Below are positions 38,624 to 47,403 of a stretch of 64,000 nucleotides of DNA, piece by piece (position 1 is the stretch's first letter; every line of letters begins with the position of its first letter). The stretch comes from a bacterium (GTDB lineage: Bacteria; Bdellovibrionota_B; Oligoflexia; Oligoflexales; RGVZ01). Both the position numbers and the translations under genes were made by a program. Below the pieces are notes generated by a model. It was given only the letters and a program-made list of their open reading frames with translations, made no database searches and was not told the origin of the DNA. The stretch is taken from NCBI GenBank assembly GCA_010029825.1, contig RGVZ01000003.1:1-64000 (forward strand). Direction: 5' to 3'.

Positions 38624-39307
38624 TCAGTCGAGCGGTTGGATGCTCCAGGTTTCATTCCCGCGGTCCCCGATTCCGTTCCACGGCTGCGAGGGTTGGGGCG
38701 GCGTGCCCGGTTGTGTCTGTGGATCAGCCGGCGGCTGATTGCTTGGCGGCTGATTGCTCGGCTGATTGCTCGGTGGAACGGTGCCTTCGATGCCGACATT
38801 GATGGAGAGGCTTGTGTCGATCGGCTGTGGGTTCGGCGCCGGGACGGGGTTCGTGTTCGGGGGCGGGGTGATGCCGGGGTTCGATGGCGGCGAAACAAGA
38901 CGCAAGGTGAGTTCCATCTCGTTCTGGCCCGGGCGAAGGGTGACGCCCTGGCGCTCTCCTTTCAAGCGAAGCGCGGTACCTTCATAGATCTCAAGGGTGA
39001 CTGTTCCCGGCTGGTTTGGCTTCAATTTGTTGAGACTGACGCGTGACTTGCCCATGTTGAAGCGGATCGCGCCCGAATCGGTTTTACCGAGGAAACTGAA
39101 CTTGTACGACAGCTTCGCGGTGTCCACATTGAAATTGTCTTTCAGCACGCGCTCGTCGAGCACCGCGGTCAAGCTGCCCGTATCGGCATCAGACTGGTCA
39201 CCGCCATTCTGGGTATACCCCGGGCCGACCGGTCGCTGGACCTGCTGGTTGCCCGGGGCGACTTCGACACCCGGGGCGCGGGATACGCAGCCGGTGGAGA
39301 CAGTCAA
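38624..39307 (-). CDS. Putative Pro/Asn-rich exported lipoprotein (5' end uncertain)
   Basis: TTG-start ORF with lipobox-like TVSTGC; Pro/Asn/Gln-rich C-terminus PPSNQPSNQPPSNQPPADPQTQPGTPPQP. Confidence 0.55.
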   Translation of the reverse strand: MTVSTGCVSRAPGVEVAPGNQQVQRPVGPGYTQNGGDQSDADTGSLTAVLDERVLKDNFNVDTAKLSYKFSFLGKTDSGAIRFNMGKSRVSLNKLKPNQPGTVTLEIYEGTALRLKGERQGVTLRPGQNEMELTLRLVSPPSNPGITPPPNTNPVPAPNPQPIDTSLSINVGIEGTVPPSNQPSNQPPSNQPPADPQTQPGTPPQPSQPWNGIGDRGNETWSIQPLD

Positions 39308-39456
39308 AGGAAACGGTAATGTGCCGTGCGCGATTCATGCTCTTCCTCCGGGTTTGCCTGGGAATGTGCAAGGCACGGGCCAGTCGTGATTCACTGCCGC
39401 AAGTCCCCGATGTTCCTTGCCGGCTGTCATGCTCTGGCACGATCCCGGTCTGGAAT

Positions 39457-39497
39457 TGTCAAACGTTTTGACAGTTGGCGCTCCTTTGGCGTTATAA
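39457..39497 (+). promoter_or_regulatory. Candidate sigma70-type promoter with palindrome overlapping the -35
   Basis: TGTCAAA-CGT-TTTGACA palindrome (39457-39473); -35 TTGACA (39468-39473), 18 bp spacer, -10 TTATAA (39492-39497); ATG at 39522 with AGGA upstream. Confidence 0.6.
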
Positions 39498-39521
39498 AAA
39501 TCGACAGCTTTCAGGAAAACA

Positions 39522-41369
39522 ATGGGTTACCGTTGGACTGTGAATTGCTCTCACGGTCACTGGAGGCGAGTTGTTGCTGCCATGCGTCGTGTTGTTGCCA
39601 CCATCTTAGTGCTGCTGTCCTTACAGGGTCTGGTTGCCTGCGACTGGATCATGCCATTCAACACGCGCGCTGGCGGCGATGCTGCGAATGTGGGTGGCGA
39701 CCTTCCAAAGATTTACGAGAACGGGTTGAATCCTGATGGCGGTCTCCATGATGCAGCGCTCCCGCTGGAGAGCGACACAAACCGCGTCCCGTTTTCCAAG
39801 GTCAGCGCATTCAAGGGCGCTGCGATTCGTGAGCAGTACCAGTCCATGGATTACGACGATTTGCTCTGGTCCGTGGCGTTTTGCGATTGCGCGCCCAGAT
39901 GGACCCATCGGGTATTGACCAGGATGCTGGAGGCCAACGGCGCGCTGCCACAAGTCCTCGTTCCGCAGATTCGTGAGGCCGTTTTGCGCGACAAGCGCAT
40001 CCAGGCAGTTCTTCATCTTCCGGGTGGTGCCGATGGTGTCATCTCAAAGATTTTCGCCAATGACTCGCAACTTGAGAGTACAGTTCGCTCGAACTTGCTC
40101 TCGATGATCCAGACCGCGTGGCAGAACCCTCTCAGGATCGGATCATCCCAGCGTATTTATTTCGATGGTTTTGCGCCGCTCCCGTGGCGCCGTCCGGCGT
40201 CTGCCGGCGGGAGCCAGGTACGCCCGGAAGGATTCAGTGTCGCGAACGCCGCGTCGAACTGGCTTCTGGTCACCAGTGGCCCGGCTCCGTGGACTGCAGG
40301 TCCCGGGCGCAGCCGTCCTGGATTGCCCCTGGAGCAGGATATCCAGCTGGTGAGCTGGGCCCGGATGATGGCGGAAATCAATTACATACTGGGCGTCAAA
40401 CGCGGATTCGATGGTCGCATTTACGGTGGCCTGATGATCAATCCGCATGATCCGTCGGGCGCCCTTCTCGGCTATGAGGTGCTCCCGGAGAATGGCGCGC
40501 CCGCTCTCGGTCTGTCTGGGGACCTCCGGATCGCCTATCAGCCAATGTCGTCCCTGAAATTGATCGTCAACGGCAAGGAGCGGTGGCAGCGCCAGCCCGG
40601 TGCGGTTGACCTCGCGGAACAGGCGCGCGTGTGGCGCGCGGGCGCCGCTATCTTCAAGGGGTTGCGGCTCGAATCCCGCAAGTACCCCGGGGCCATTTTC
40701 GGGCCAGATGACGCGAATATTTTCCCCGCCGACGCGCAACGGCTTGGACTCGCGTTCCTGCAGGGCATGCAGGTCATCCTGGGTGACGAACTTGTCGCGC
40801 TGGACTCCATGACGATCGGTGACTCGTGGTCCCTGCCGGAGCAGCGCGTGCAGCGCAGCGAGACGGACATTGTCAGCATGGTGCGCGTGGCGAACTCCCT
40901 TGCCGCGTGGTTGCAGGAAATCCAGTCTGTGGATTCATCCGGCCTGTCAGAAGCCGATAAATCGACCCTGCGTGAGAGCATGCCGAAACTCCAGGATGCC
41001 CTTCGTTTGAGTGTCCTTCGCGCCCTGCGCCGCGGTTCCGACTGGCTTGCATTCGAGGCGGGTGACGGAATGATTCCGGTCGCCAAGCAGGCGGAGATGA
41101 TCGCTACTTTCGGCAAGGTAGAGCAAGAAATCCTGCGGAGTGGTTTTGTGCGGCGAAGACTGGCTGTCGTTGGCCAGAGGCTGATTGACAATCTCGCGAC
41201 GCGTGTGGACTCCAACGGAGTGATTGCCTTGACGCCAGAAGAAGCCATCTGGTGTCGCGAGGCCTTGTCCCGTTTGAAATCATACAGCGCCAATGAGGCT
41301 GAGATCGCGAACTTTGTTCAAACCATCGACGCGGGGATCAAGGCGTGGGACGCTTCTGCCTCGATTTGA
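39522..41369 (+). CDS. Large putative lipoprotein of unknown function
   Basis: Signal peptide VVATILVLLSLQGLVAC; 615 aa; no recognised family. Confidence 0.75.
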   Translation: MGYRWTVNCSHGHWRRVVAAMRRVVATILVLLSLQGLVACDWIMPFNTRAGGDAANVGGDLPKIYENGLNPDGGLHDAALPLESDTNRVPFSKVSAFKGAAIREQYQSMDYDDLLWSVAFCDCAPRWTHRVLTRMLEANGALPQVLVPQIREAVLRDKRIQAVLHLPGGADGVISKIFANDSQLESTVRSNLLSMIQTAWQNPLRIGSSQRIYFDGFAPLPWRRPASAGGSQVRPEGFSVANAASNWLLVTSGPAPWTAGPGRSRPGLPLEQDIQLVSWARMMAEINYILGVKRGFDGRIYGGLMINPHDPSGALLGYEVLPENGAPALGLSGDLRIAYQPMSSLKLIVNGKERWQRQPGAVDLAEQARVWRAGAAIFKGLRLESRKYPGAIFGPDDANIFPADAQRLGLAFLQGMQVILGDELVALDSMTIGDSWSLPEQRVQRSETDIVSMVRVANSLAAWLQEIQSVDSSGLSEADKSTLRESMPKLQDALRLSVLRALRRGSDWLAFEAGDGMIPVAKQAEMIATFGKVEQEILRSGFVRRRLAVVGQRLIDNLATRVDSNGVIALTPEEAIWCREALSRLKSYSANEAEIANFVQTIDAGIKAWDASASI

Positions 41370-42646
41370 CCGCGCGACCGGCCAGGCGTTCGCGCACTGG
41401 AACAGGTTCACGCCTGTTTCTCCTTGTTCTGTTGCTTGTCTCGTCGGCGGAAAGCGCTTTCGCGCAAAGCCTTCTTCCTGAGGGTATCGTCGCCTGGCAG
41501 GCCGGCTACCGTTCCTATCGAAGCCAGGAAAACGCGTTTGATTCCAATTTCCAGCTGCGCCCCATTGGCGCTGACTACACGATGAAGTTTGATCACGACA
41601 TGCTCCGCAGCGGGAAAGCAGGAAAAGACCTGCAGCGTCTCGCGACGGTGCTTGACTCAGTGGGCGATCCCGCGGAGACGCGACTCGATCTTGGTGTCCT
41701 CAAGCAACATGTGACGGCAGACCTGTCGGCCTCGATTTTCGGGTTGGCTTATGGGGCCAGCAAGGATTTGACCATTTTTGCCGGCATTCCCTGGACCAAG
41801 GCCCAGGTGCGGAACCGTGTGGAGTTTTCCGGGTCCAACAACGCGATGGCAATCCTGGATCGTCTCGGGAACATGGCTTTTGACGAGCTCCGCGCCGGTC
41901 TGGAACAGGCCAGTCAACTTGACGCCGCGACCATTCGCAACGCGATCGAATCGGAAGGTTACGGTCCCGTGGACCACTGGGATTATTCCGGTATCGGTGA
42001 CACGATCCTGGGGGGGCGTACAGCTTTCGACGTGGAGCTGATCTCCGGGCTGCCCCTTTCCATTGAATACAGTCCTTCCATTTCACTGCCCACGGGTCAT
42101 GCCGATGACCCTGACCTGATCAATGACGTTGGTCTCGGCAAAGGGTTCATCTCGATCGCGCAGTCCCTGACGCAAAGAGCCATGGTCTCAAGCAACCTGG
42201 TGCTCGGGATGGACCAGATGTATGCCTACAACATGGACGCCCGTGTGAAGCGCCGTGTACCTGAGGAAAACGAGTCCATCGTGGCAGCGGATCGCAAGAC
42301 AAACGTCCTTTACAACCCCGGGGACGACGTCGAGCTTGGCGCTTTTTTTGAAGGTCGTTCGGGAATTTATGGCGCCAGATTGCGGTTCGCGGATCACGTC
42401 CATTATGAGGATCGCTACACCGGCAGCATCGTTGGCAATTACGACAAGATGTCCGCGAGTTCGGGCACCGAATTGCTGACTTACGAGGCTGGCTTCTCCA
42501 TCAACACCGTGGAAGCCTACCAGAAGAAAGAATTCCTGGTTCCGTTCATCGCCAATTTCACCGCGAGTTTTCCGATCGCCGGTCAGAACAGTCCCAATTT
42601 TGAGTATTACGAATTCACTCTGACCAGTTTTTTGGATGCTCGCTGA
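41345..42646 (+). CDS. Predicted outer membrane beta-barrel protein
   Basis: Signal peptide LFLLVLLLVSSAESAFAQ; alternating amphipathic strands; ASKDLTIFAGIPW pattern; overlaps upstream ORF. Confidence 0.65.
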   Translation: MGRFCLDLTARPARRSRTGTGSRLFLLVLLLVSSAESAFAQSLLPEGIVAWQAGYRSYRSQENAFDSNFQLRPIGADYTMKFDHDMLRSGKAGKDLQRLATVLDSVGDPAETRLDLGVLKQHVTADLSASIFGLAYGASKDLTIFAGIPWTKAQVRNRVEFSGSNNAMAILDRLGNMAFDELRAGLEQASQLDAATIRNAIESEGYGPVDHWDYSGIGDTILGGRTAFDVELISGLPLSIEYSPSISLPTGHADDPDLINDVGLGKGFISIAQSLTQRAMVSSNLVLGMDQMYAYNMDARVKRRVPEENESIVAADRKTNVLYNPGDDVELGAFFEGRSGIYGARLRFADHVHYEDRYTGSIVGNYDKMSASSGTELLTYEAGFSINTVEAYQKKEFLVPFIANFTASFPIAGQNSPNFEYYEFTLTSFLDAR

Positions 42647-42732
42647 ACCATTCGAATTTACTTGGTTTTTTCGGTGCCCTTCAGTTTTCCAGCACGCCGT
42701 CCGATAAGGGAGGACAATTTCAGGAGGCGCGC

Positions 42733-44250
42733 TTGAAAACAACGATTGGGATAACCAAATTTTTCGTCGTTTCGACGTTGTTGGTATTGGTTCCTGGCGT
42801 CAGCGCATGCACGTCCCAGACCGCGACCTCAAAAGATGTCGAAATGCGCGAAGGCCTCGCGCGCAAGATCGGCACCGGTGAGATTGTCATTTTCTACGCG
42901 AATGAGACGCCTCAAAGTCCCCAGATGCAGGCGCTGTACTCCCGCATAAATAACGCTGTGATGCTGGCTCAAAAATCCGGGGCTGCCGGTGCCGCCGAGA
43001 TGGCGACCTTGGCGCGGATCCAGCGTTCCTACGCGGACGACCTGGAAAAGTTCTCCTCGCAGGTGGACAAGGACGCTGGTGGTCTGGAGTCCAGGATTTG
43101 CGGCGCCCAAAACGCGTCGCGTAACACCGGCCTGTTCATTTTCACGAACCGACTGGCGCGGGCCGGAAAAGCCAGATTTTGCCTGCCAGCCAAATACGCC
43201 GGACAGGTTGAGGAAGTGGATTTCAACATTGGCCTGAGCGCTGCCGAGCAGCAGGATTTCCGTTACGCGGAAATGCCGCTGTCGAGTGAAAAGGTTTTCG
43301 CCGCGACTCTGGACTTTGTGAAAACCGTAATGCAGGCGAAGGGAATTGCTCCTTCTGACCTCGCGTATGTATTGATTACCAAATCACACGGTGGTGGCGA
43401 TCTTGTCATCTCCCCGAAACTTTCTTACCGGGCAGACCTTTTATCTGACCAGGCACTGGCGCAGCGGTATGTCATGGTTGCCTCAACGGTCGCGATCCGC
43501 GAGGTTCGCCTGGTTGACCTGTCGCTTGAAAATGGCCAGAGGCTTGGTGACCTCATCGCGAATGGTGTCCAGTTGCAAAATGTCCTGATCCCCGCCTCGA
43601 AGGGCAAGGAAATGGCCTTGAAGATCGGCGACCTCAAGATCGCTGATGTCGACATGGGTCCGGACAAGCAAGCGAATCTCGCGAGCCTGAAGGTTGGCGA
43701 CCTGAAGATCGGTGACCTGAAGATCGGGGATCTCAAGGTCGGCGACCTGAAAATCGGTGACCTGAAGGTTGGTGATCTTAAATCCGGCGATCTGAAAACC
43801 GGAGACCTGAAGCTTGGTGACTTGAAGATCGGAGACTTGAAATCGGGTGACCTCAAGACCGGCGATTTGAAAATCGGTGACTTGAAATATGGTGATTTGA
43901 AGGTTTTCGACTTGAAGACCGGTGACTTGAAGAACGACCTGGGTTCTGAGTCGGGCGTCCTTGACGCGCCAGGAGTCTCAAAGACGGCGATGGTGGAAAT
44001 TTTGAAGGGCGTGTCGCTGGCATTTCCCCTGGTGTTTTTTGAATCGTGCGACAGCGACCTTGGCGCTGATCTGACCTATGACTTGCTTTACGGGTCCTAT
44101 GAGTGGAACGGCTCCACTGGCGTGGCTGCCGTATACTTCTCGGATGGCCGGGGATTGCGTTACGAGACGGTCAATTACGGGACAATTCCGTTCATGAATC
44201 ACTTCTCGGAATCCTTGAGAGGCATGCTGGACGCCGAGCGCTCACGCTGA
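42733..44250 (+). CDS. Exported protein: clan CD-like peptidase motifs with an interposed xGDLK pentapeptide-repeat block
   Basis: Signal peptide/lipobox VLVPGVSAC; YVLITKSHGGG (H219); 16 contiguous xGDLK units; LVFFESCDSDLG (C439). Confidence 0.75.
   Translation: MKTTIGITKFFVVSTLLVLVPGVSACTSQTATSKDVEMREGLARKIGTGEIVIFYANETPQSPQMQALYSRINNAVMLAQKSGAAGAAEMATLARIQRSYADDLEKFSSQVDKDAGGLESRICGAQNASRNTGLFIFTNRLARAGKARFCLPAKYAGQVEEVDFNIGLSAAEQQDFRYAEMPLSSEKVFAATLDFVKTVMQAKGIAPSDLAYVLITKSHGGGDLVISPKLSYRADLLSDQALAQRYVMVASTVAIREVRLVDLSLENGQRLGDLIANGVQLQNVLIPASKGKEMALKIGDLKIADVDMGPDKQANLASLKVGDLKIGDLKIGDLKVGDLKIGDLKVGDLKSGDLKTGDLKLGDLKIGDLKSGDLKTGDLKIGDLKYGDLKVFDLKTGDLKNDLGSESGVLDAPGVSKTAMVEILKGVSLAFPLVFFESCDSDLGADLTYDLLYGSYEWNGSTGVAAVYFSDGRGLRYETVNYGTIPFMNHFSESLRGMLDAERSR
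43693..43932 (+). repeat. Coding tandem repeat, 16 x 15 bp (consensus xGDLK)
   Basis: VGDLK IGDLK IGDLK VGDLK ... YGDLK VFDLK TGDLK; codons vary synonymously between units. Confidence 0.95.
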
Positions 44251-46362
44251 AATCCGCGGCATGACGGTTCCGCTGGCGCTTGCCCGGGTGATAATCAACG
44301 CGGTCCGGTCGTCCGACTGGACTGTTTCTTTTCCCGCGTCGACCATGACCTGGTAAATGAAGTCCGCGTCGGCAGGCGCGTACTCGCCGAGCTTGTCGAG
44401 GCATTTTTTTGTTGCCCGGCTGCCATCGATGCATCCGTCAGTGAATGTCGCGATGAACTCGCCTGGCTGGAGGCTGATTTGAGCGTGGCCCAGGCGGACG
44501 GTCTCCTGGGTTCCAATCTGCTGCGACACGAGGGGAAGGTATCTGGCCCTGAGGCGCGATGGGCTCCGGCCCGCGGTCGTGATCCAGCCGGGAGTACCGC
44601 AGTTGAACAGCGTTATTTTTCCGGCGTCGTGTGAAGCCTCAATCACCATGACGCTCATGGTGGACATGACTCGCCCCGCGAATAGTTTGAACAAGTGCCG
44701 GTTCAATCCGTTGATGGTATCCTCGACGCTGTCGTTGGCGTCAGCGTGCCCGGCAAGAGCGCTGATGATGGTCGCGACGGCGAGGGCGGCCTGGGGCCCC
44801 TTGCCGGTGACGTCGCCGACAAAAAGTCGTGTCTCACCGTTCGCGGTGTTCCAGACGTAATACCAGTCGCCCGCCATGGTCTGGGCGCTCTCGAAATAAA
44901 ATTGATATTCAAGATTCCCGGCGGCGGCTTTTCGTGTGGCCGGCAGCAGCATGTTCTGGACAGAGCGCGCCAGCTCCAGGCGGTCTTCCATCGCTTTCAA
45001 GTCGCGCTCGATGCGCAACTTGGCGTTGGCGGTATTGCCGTAATCGTAGGCCGTGATCGAGGCCAGCGCGGCGAACAGCACGAGGTCAAAGGCGTAGGTC
45101 CAGGGAAAACCGCTGAAATTCATGTCGAGGATGTCGGCCAGCAGGCGACGGTTCTCGAGGAACATCGGCGCAAGGGCGACAACGAAGAGGGCGAAGAGGA
45201 TCCTGGCGGTTACGATTCGCGCTGGACTCTTTCTGCTTCGCTGAAGGTACTCGATGGTTGTCCACGACGCGTAAAGCCCATAGAAAACGGCCATGGTCCT
45301 GCCCATGATCGTCAGCGCGAAGATCAGGTTGACGGTCCATTTCGCCGGGAGCGTCAGCCAGGCTGCGGTGATCAACCCTGCCTGAACCACCATGGTGATC
45401 CGGAATGCGCGAAAAAACCCGGGTGTCTTCATCCGGAAGAAGTCGTGTATGAACAGGATCAGCAGGAATTCCGTGAATGACTGCGCAATCGCCGCGAGGA
45501 TGCCGCGGTTGACGCCCCATGCCTCGATCCATTCGGCGTAGCCTGACTCAAGGTGGATGCCTATCGACGAGACCAGGATGTAAAGGATGAAGGAGAAAAG
45601 TTCCCGGTTCTGGGCCAGGAATACATAGAGGAACGCGAAGATGAAGCAGAAGGTGAGTCGCGGAAGCAGGAACCAGAGGAAGTAGGTTGTCTTGAGCTCA
45701 TGGGACTTGAAGGCGGTTGCCTTGAGTGTCGCCCTGTCCCCGATCAACAAGTCCTTCCGGTTCGCGACGCCCTGGTAAGGCAAGTTTCCCGGATCAATGC
45801 GCAGCGCCAGGTTGACGACCCCGTCCGCCCCGACAAGGCGTCTTGGTATTGTGAGGTTCATCGTTTCAGCCTCGCCCTCGTCAATCTGGACCCCGTTGAC
45901 GAAGAATTCGTATCTCTTTGCCCAGACGTAAAGCGAATGGAGGGCGACCGGATTATCCGCGTTCATTAATCCTGCGGGAATCTTGAGGGTGCTTCTCAGG
46001 TAGATGAATTGCCCCGGCTTGTAACCATTCAGAGGAAATTCCCGCGCGGGCAACACCATCCTGCGGGTGAAGTTCCCGGCCGGGTAGTCCGCGGTCAGGT
46101 GGCACTCAATGTTGCCGCACATGGGGGAATTTCCGTAAAAGACGTCCCATTCCAGTTTTTGCCGGGTCAGGTTCTCGAACGCGCGGTCCCGGTAAATATC
46201 TGTGGACGGCGCGAGAAGTTCTTTGATCTGCCCGCCAATGAACAAGACGGGAAACAGGACGCAAACAGCCGCCACCAGCAGCGAGAACTTCCCGCGACGA
46301 CGCAGCGCGAAAACGCCGTCGTTGATGTCGGTCGACCTTCTTTTTGGTTGCGGCTTGTCCAT
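44242..46362 (-). CDS. Membrane-anchored SpoIIE/PP2C-type phosphatase with 7TM (7TMR-DISM-like) sensor
   Basis: ~7 TM helices; ELARSVQNMLLPATRKA, MAGDWYYVWNTANGETRLFVGDVTGKGPQAALAVATIISAL, FTDGCIDG. Confidence 0.85.
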   Translation of the reverse strand: MDKPQPKRRSTDINDGVFALRRRGKFSLLVAAVCVLFPVLFIGGQIKELLAPSTDIYRDRAFENLTRQKLEWDVFYGNSPMCGNIECHLTADYPAGNFTRRMVLPAREFPLNGYKPGQFIYLRSTLKIPAGLMNADNPVALHSLYVWAKRYEFFVNGVQIDEGEAETMNLTIPRRLVGADGVVNLALRIDPGNLPYQGVANRKDLLIGDRATLKATAFKSHELKTTYFLWFLLPRLTFCFIFAFLYVFLAQNRELFSFILYILVSSIGIHLESGYAEWIEAWGVNRGILAAIAQSFTEFLLILFIHDFFRMKTPGFFRAFRITMVVQAGLITAAWLTLPAKWTVNLIFALTIMGRTMAVFYGLYASWTTIEYLQRSRKSPARIVTARILFALFVVALAPMFLENRRLLADILDMNFSGFPWTYAFDLVLFAALASITAYDYGNTANAKLRIERDLKAMEDRLELARSVQNMLLPATRKAAAGNLEYQFYFESAQTMAGDWYYVWNTANGETRLFVGDVTGKGPQAALAVATIISALAGHADANDSVEDTINGLNRHLFKLFAGRVMSTMSVMVIEASHDAGKITLFNCGTPGWITTAGRSPSRLRARYLPLVSQQIGTQETVRLGHAQISLQPGEFIATFTDGCIDGSRATKKCLDKLGEYAPADADFIYQVMVDAGKETVQSDDRTALIITRASASGTVMPRISA

Positions 46363-46464
46363 CGAACCCCGGACGCGAAGGTGATAATTCCCGGATTCTT
46401 TTCGGCAAATTCGTGGAATGATGAAGCGACGGGGGGCCTTGGCAATCCGGCAAAAAAGGCGAAT

Positions 46465-47334
46465 TCAGTCCGGCCGGACTGGCGTTTTGGCGAGAAGTTC
46501 GCGGATGACGTGTGACGCCGCCGCCATGCCAAATGTTGAGGTGACGCCGACCATCGTTCCCATGATGACATTCCTTTTATTGCGGAGGTCATCCTCGCTG
46601 AGTGGCTCGCCGGTCTTTTCCCGGTCAGCGTCATCAGGTCCCATGATCTCGAACCTCCCACGTTCCGCCTCCGGGTGTGATGGCATGATGGATGGAGCCG
46701 GATCTTCCTCTGAGAAAACAGCCGGGATCTTGAACGTGGAGTTGGTTGAGAATCCATACTTCTTGCGAAGGTAGACGCGCACCATCCGCGCGAGAGGGTC
46801 GATTTTTGTTTTGGCGAGATCGGCGATGCGCACCTGCGTGGGGTCGAGGCGGCCGCCTGCGCCGGTCGAGACGATGACGGGAATCCCACGTTGCCTGCAG
46901 TGGATGATGAGCGCGCACTTGTTGCCAAGCTGGTCGATCGCGTCGATGACAAAGTCGATCGGCTTGCCATCGTGACCGGCAGGGTCAAGCAGTGCCGGCA
47001 AGGTGTCCGGATTGATGTGCTCGAAGCGGGGGCGGATTTCCGCGCGCGGCGATATCAGGCGCAGCCTTTCGGCGACGACTTCGACCTTGGGTCGGTCGAG
47101 GGTGCTTTCGAGGCCCGGCATCTGCCGGTTGAGCGTGGTCAGCGAGACCCGGTCCATGTCGACGAGAGTGATCCGTCCGATCCCGGACCTGATGAGGGCC
47201 TCGCAAGCCCAGGATCCCACGCCGCCCATGCCAGCCACCAGGACGTGACAGTCGTGCAGGCGGCGCACGCCTGCCTCTCCGATCAAGCGGCCAAGTCGTT
47301 CAAATCTCCGGTCAATGTGTCCGTTTACCAGCAT
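46465..47334 (-). CDS. tcdA: tRNA threonylcarbamoyladenosine dehydratase (ThiF/E1-like)
   Basis: RFERLGRLIGEAGVRRLHDCHVLVAGMGGVGSWACEALIRSGIGRITLVDMDRV; VIDAIDQLGNKCALI. Confidence 0.9.
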   Translation of the reverse strand: MLVNGHIDRRFERLGRLIGEAGVRRLHDCHVLVAGMGGVGSWACEALIRSGIGRITLVDMDRVSLTTLNRQMPGLESTLDRPKVEVVAERLRLISPRAEIRPRFEHINPDTLPALLDPAGHDGKPIDFVIDAIDQLGNKCALIIHCRQRGIPVIVSTGAGGRLDPTQVRIADLAKTKIDPLARMVRVYLRKKYGFSTNSTFKIPAVFSEEDPAPSIMPSHPEAERGRFEIMGPDDADREKTGEPLSEDDLRNKRNVIMGTMVGVTSTFGMAAASHVIRELLAKTPVRPD

Positions 47335-47403
47335 GGCGGGCGGTAATTATCCGAACATCGATCACGACTCAAGGTTTATCGGGTAAAAACCGAAACGGCT
47401 GCC

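Noticed and set aside
39198-39440. ORF MNRARHITVSFDCLHRL as the true start of the 38624-39307 lipoprotein
   Set aside because: It is in a different frame and runs into Arg/Pro-rich noise; a frameshift cannot be excluded but is not supported without resequencing.
43693-43932. Sequencing or assembly artefact for the GDLK repeat
   Set aside because: Units differ at many synonymous sites and the frame stays open through all 16 copies and the downstream domain.
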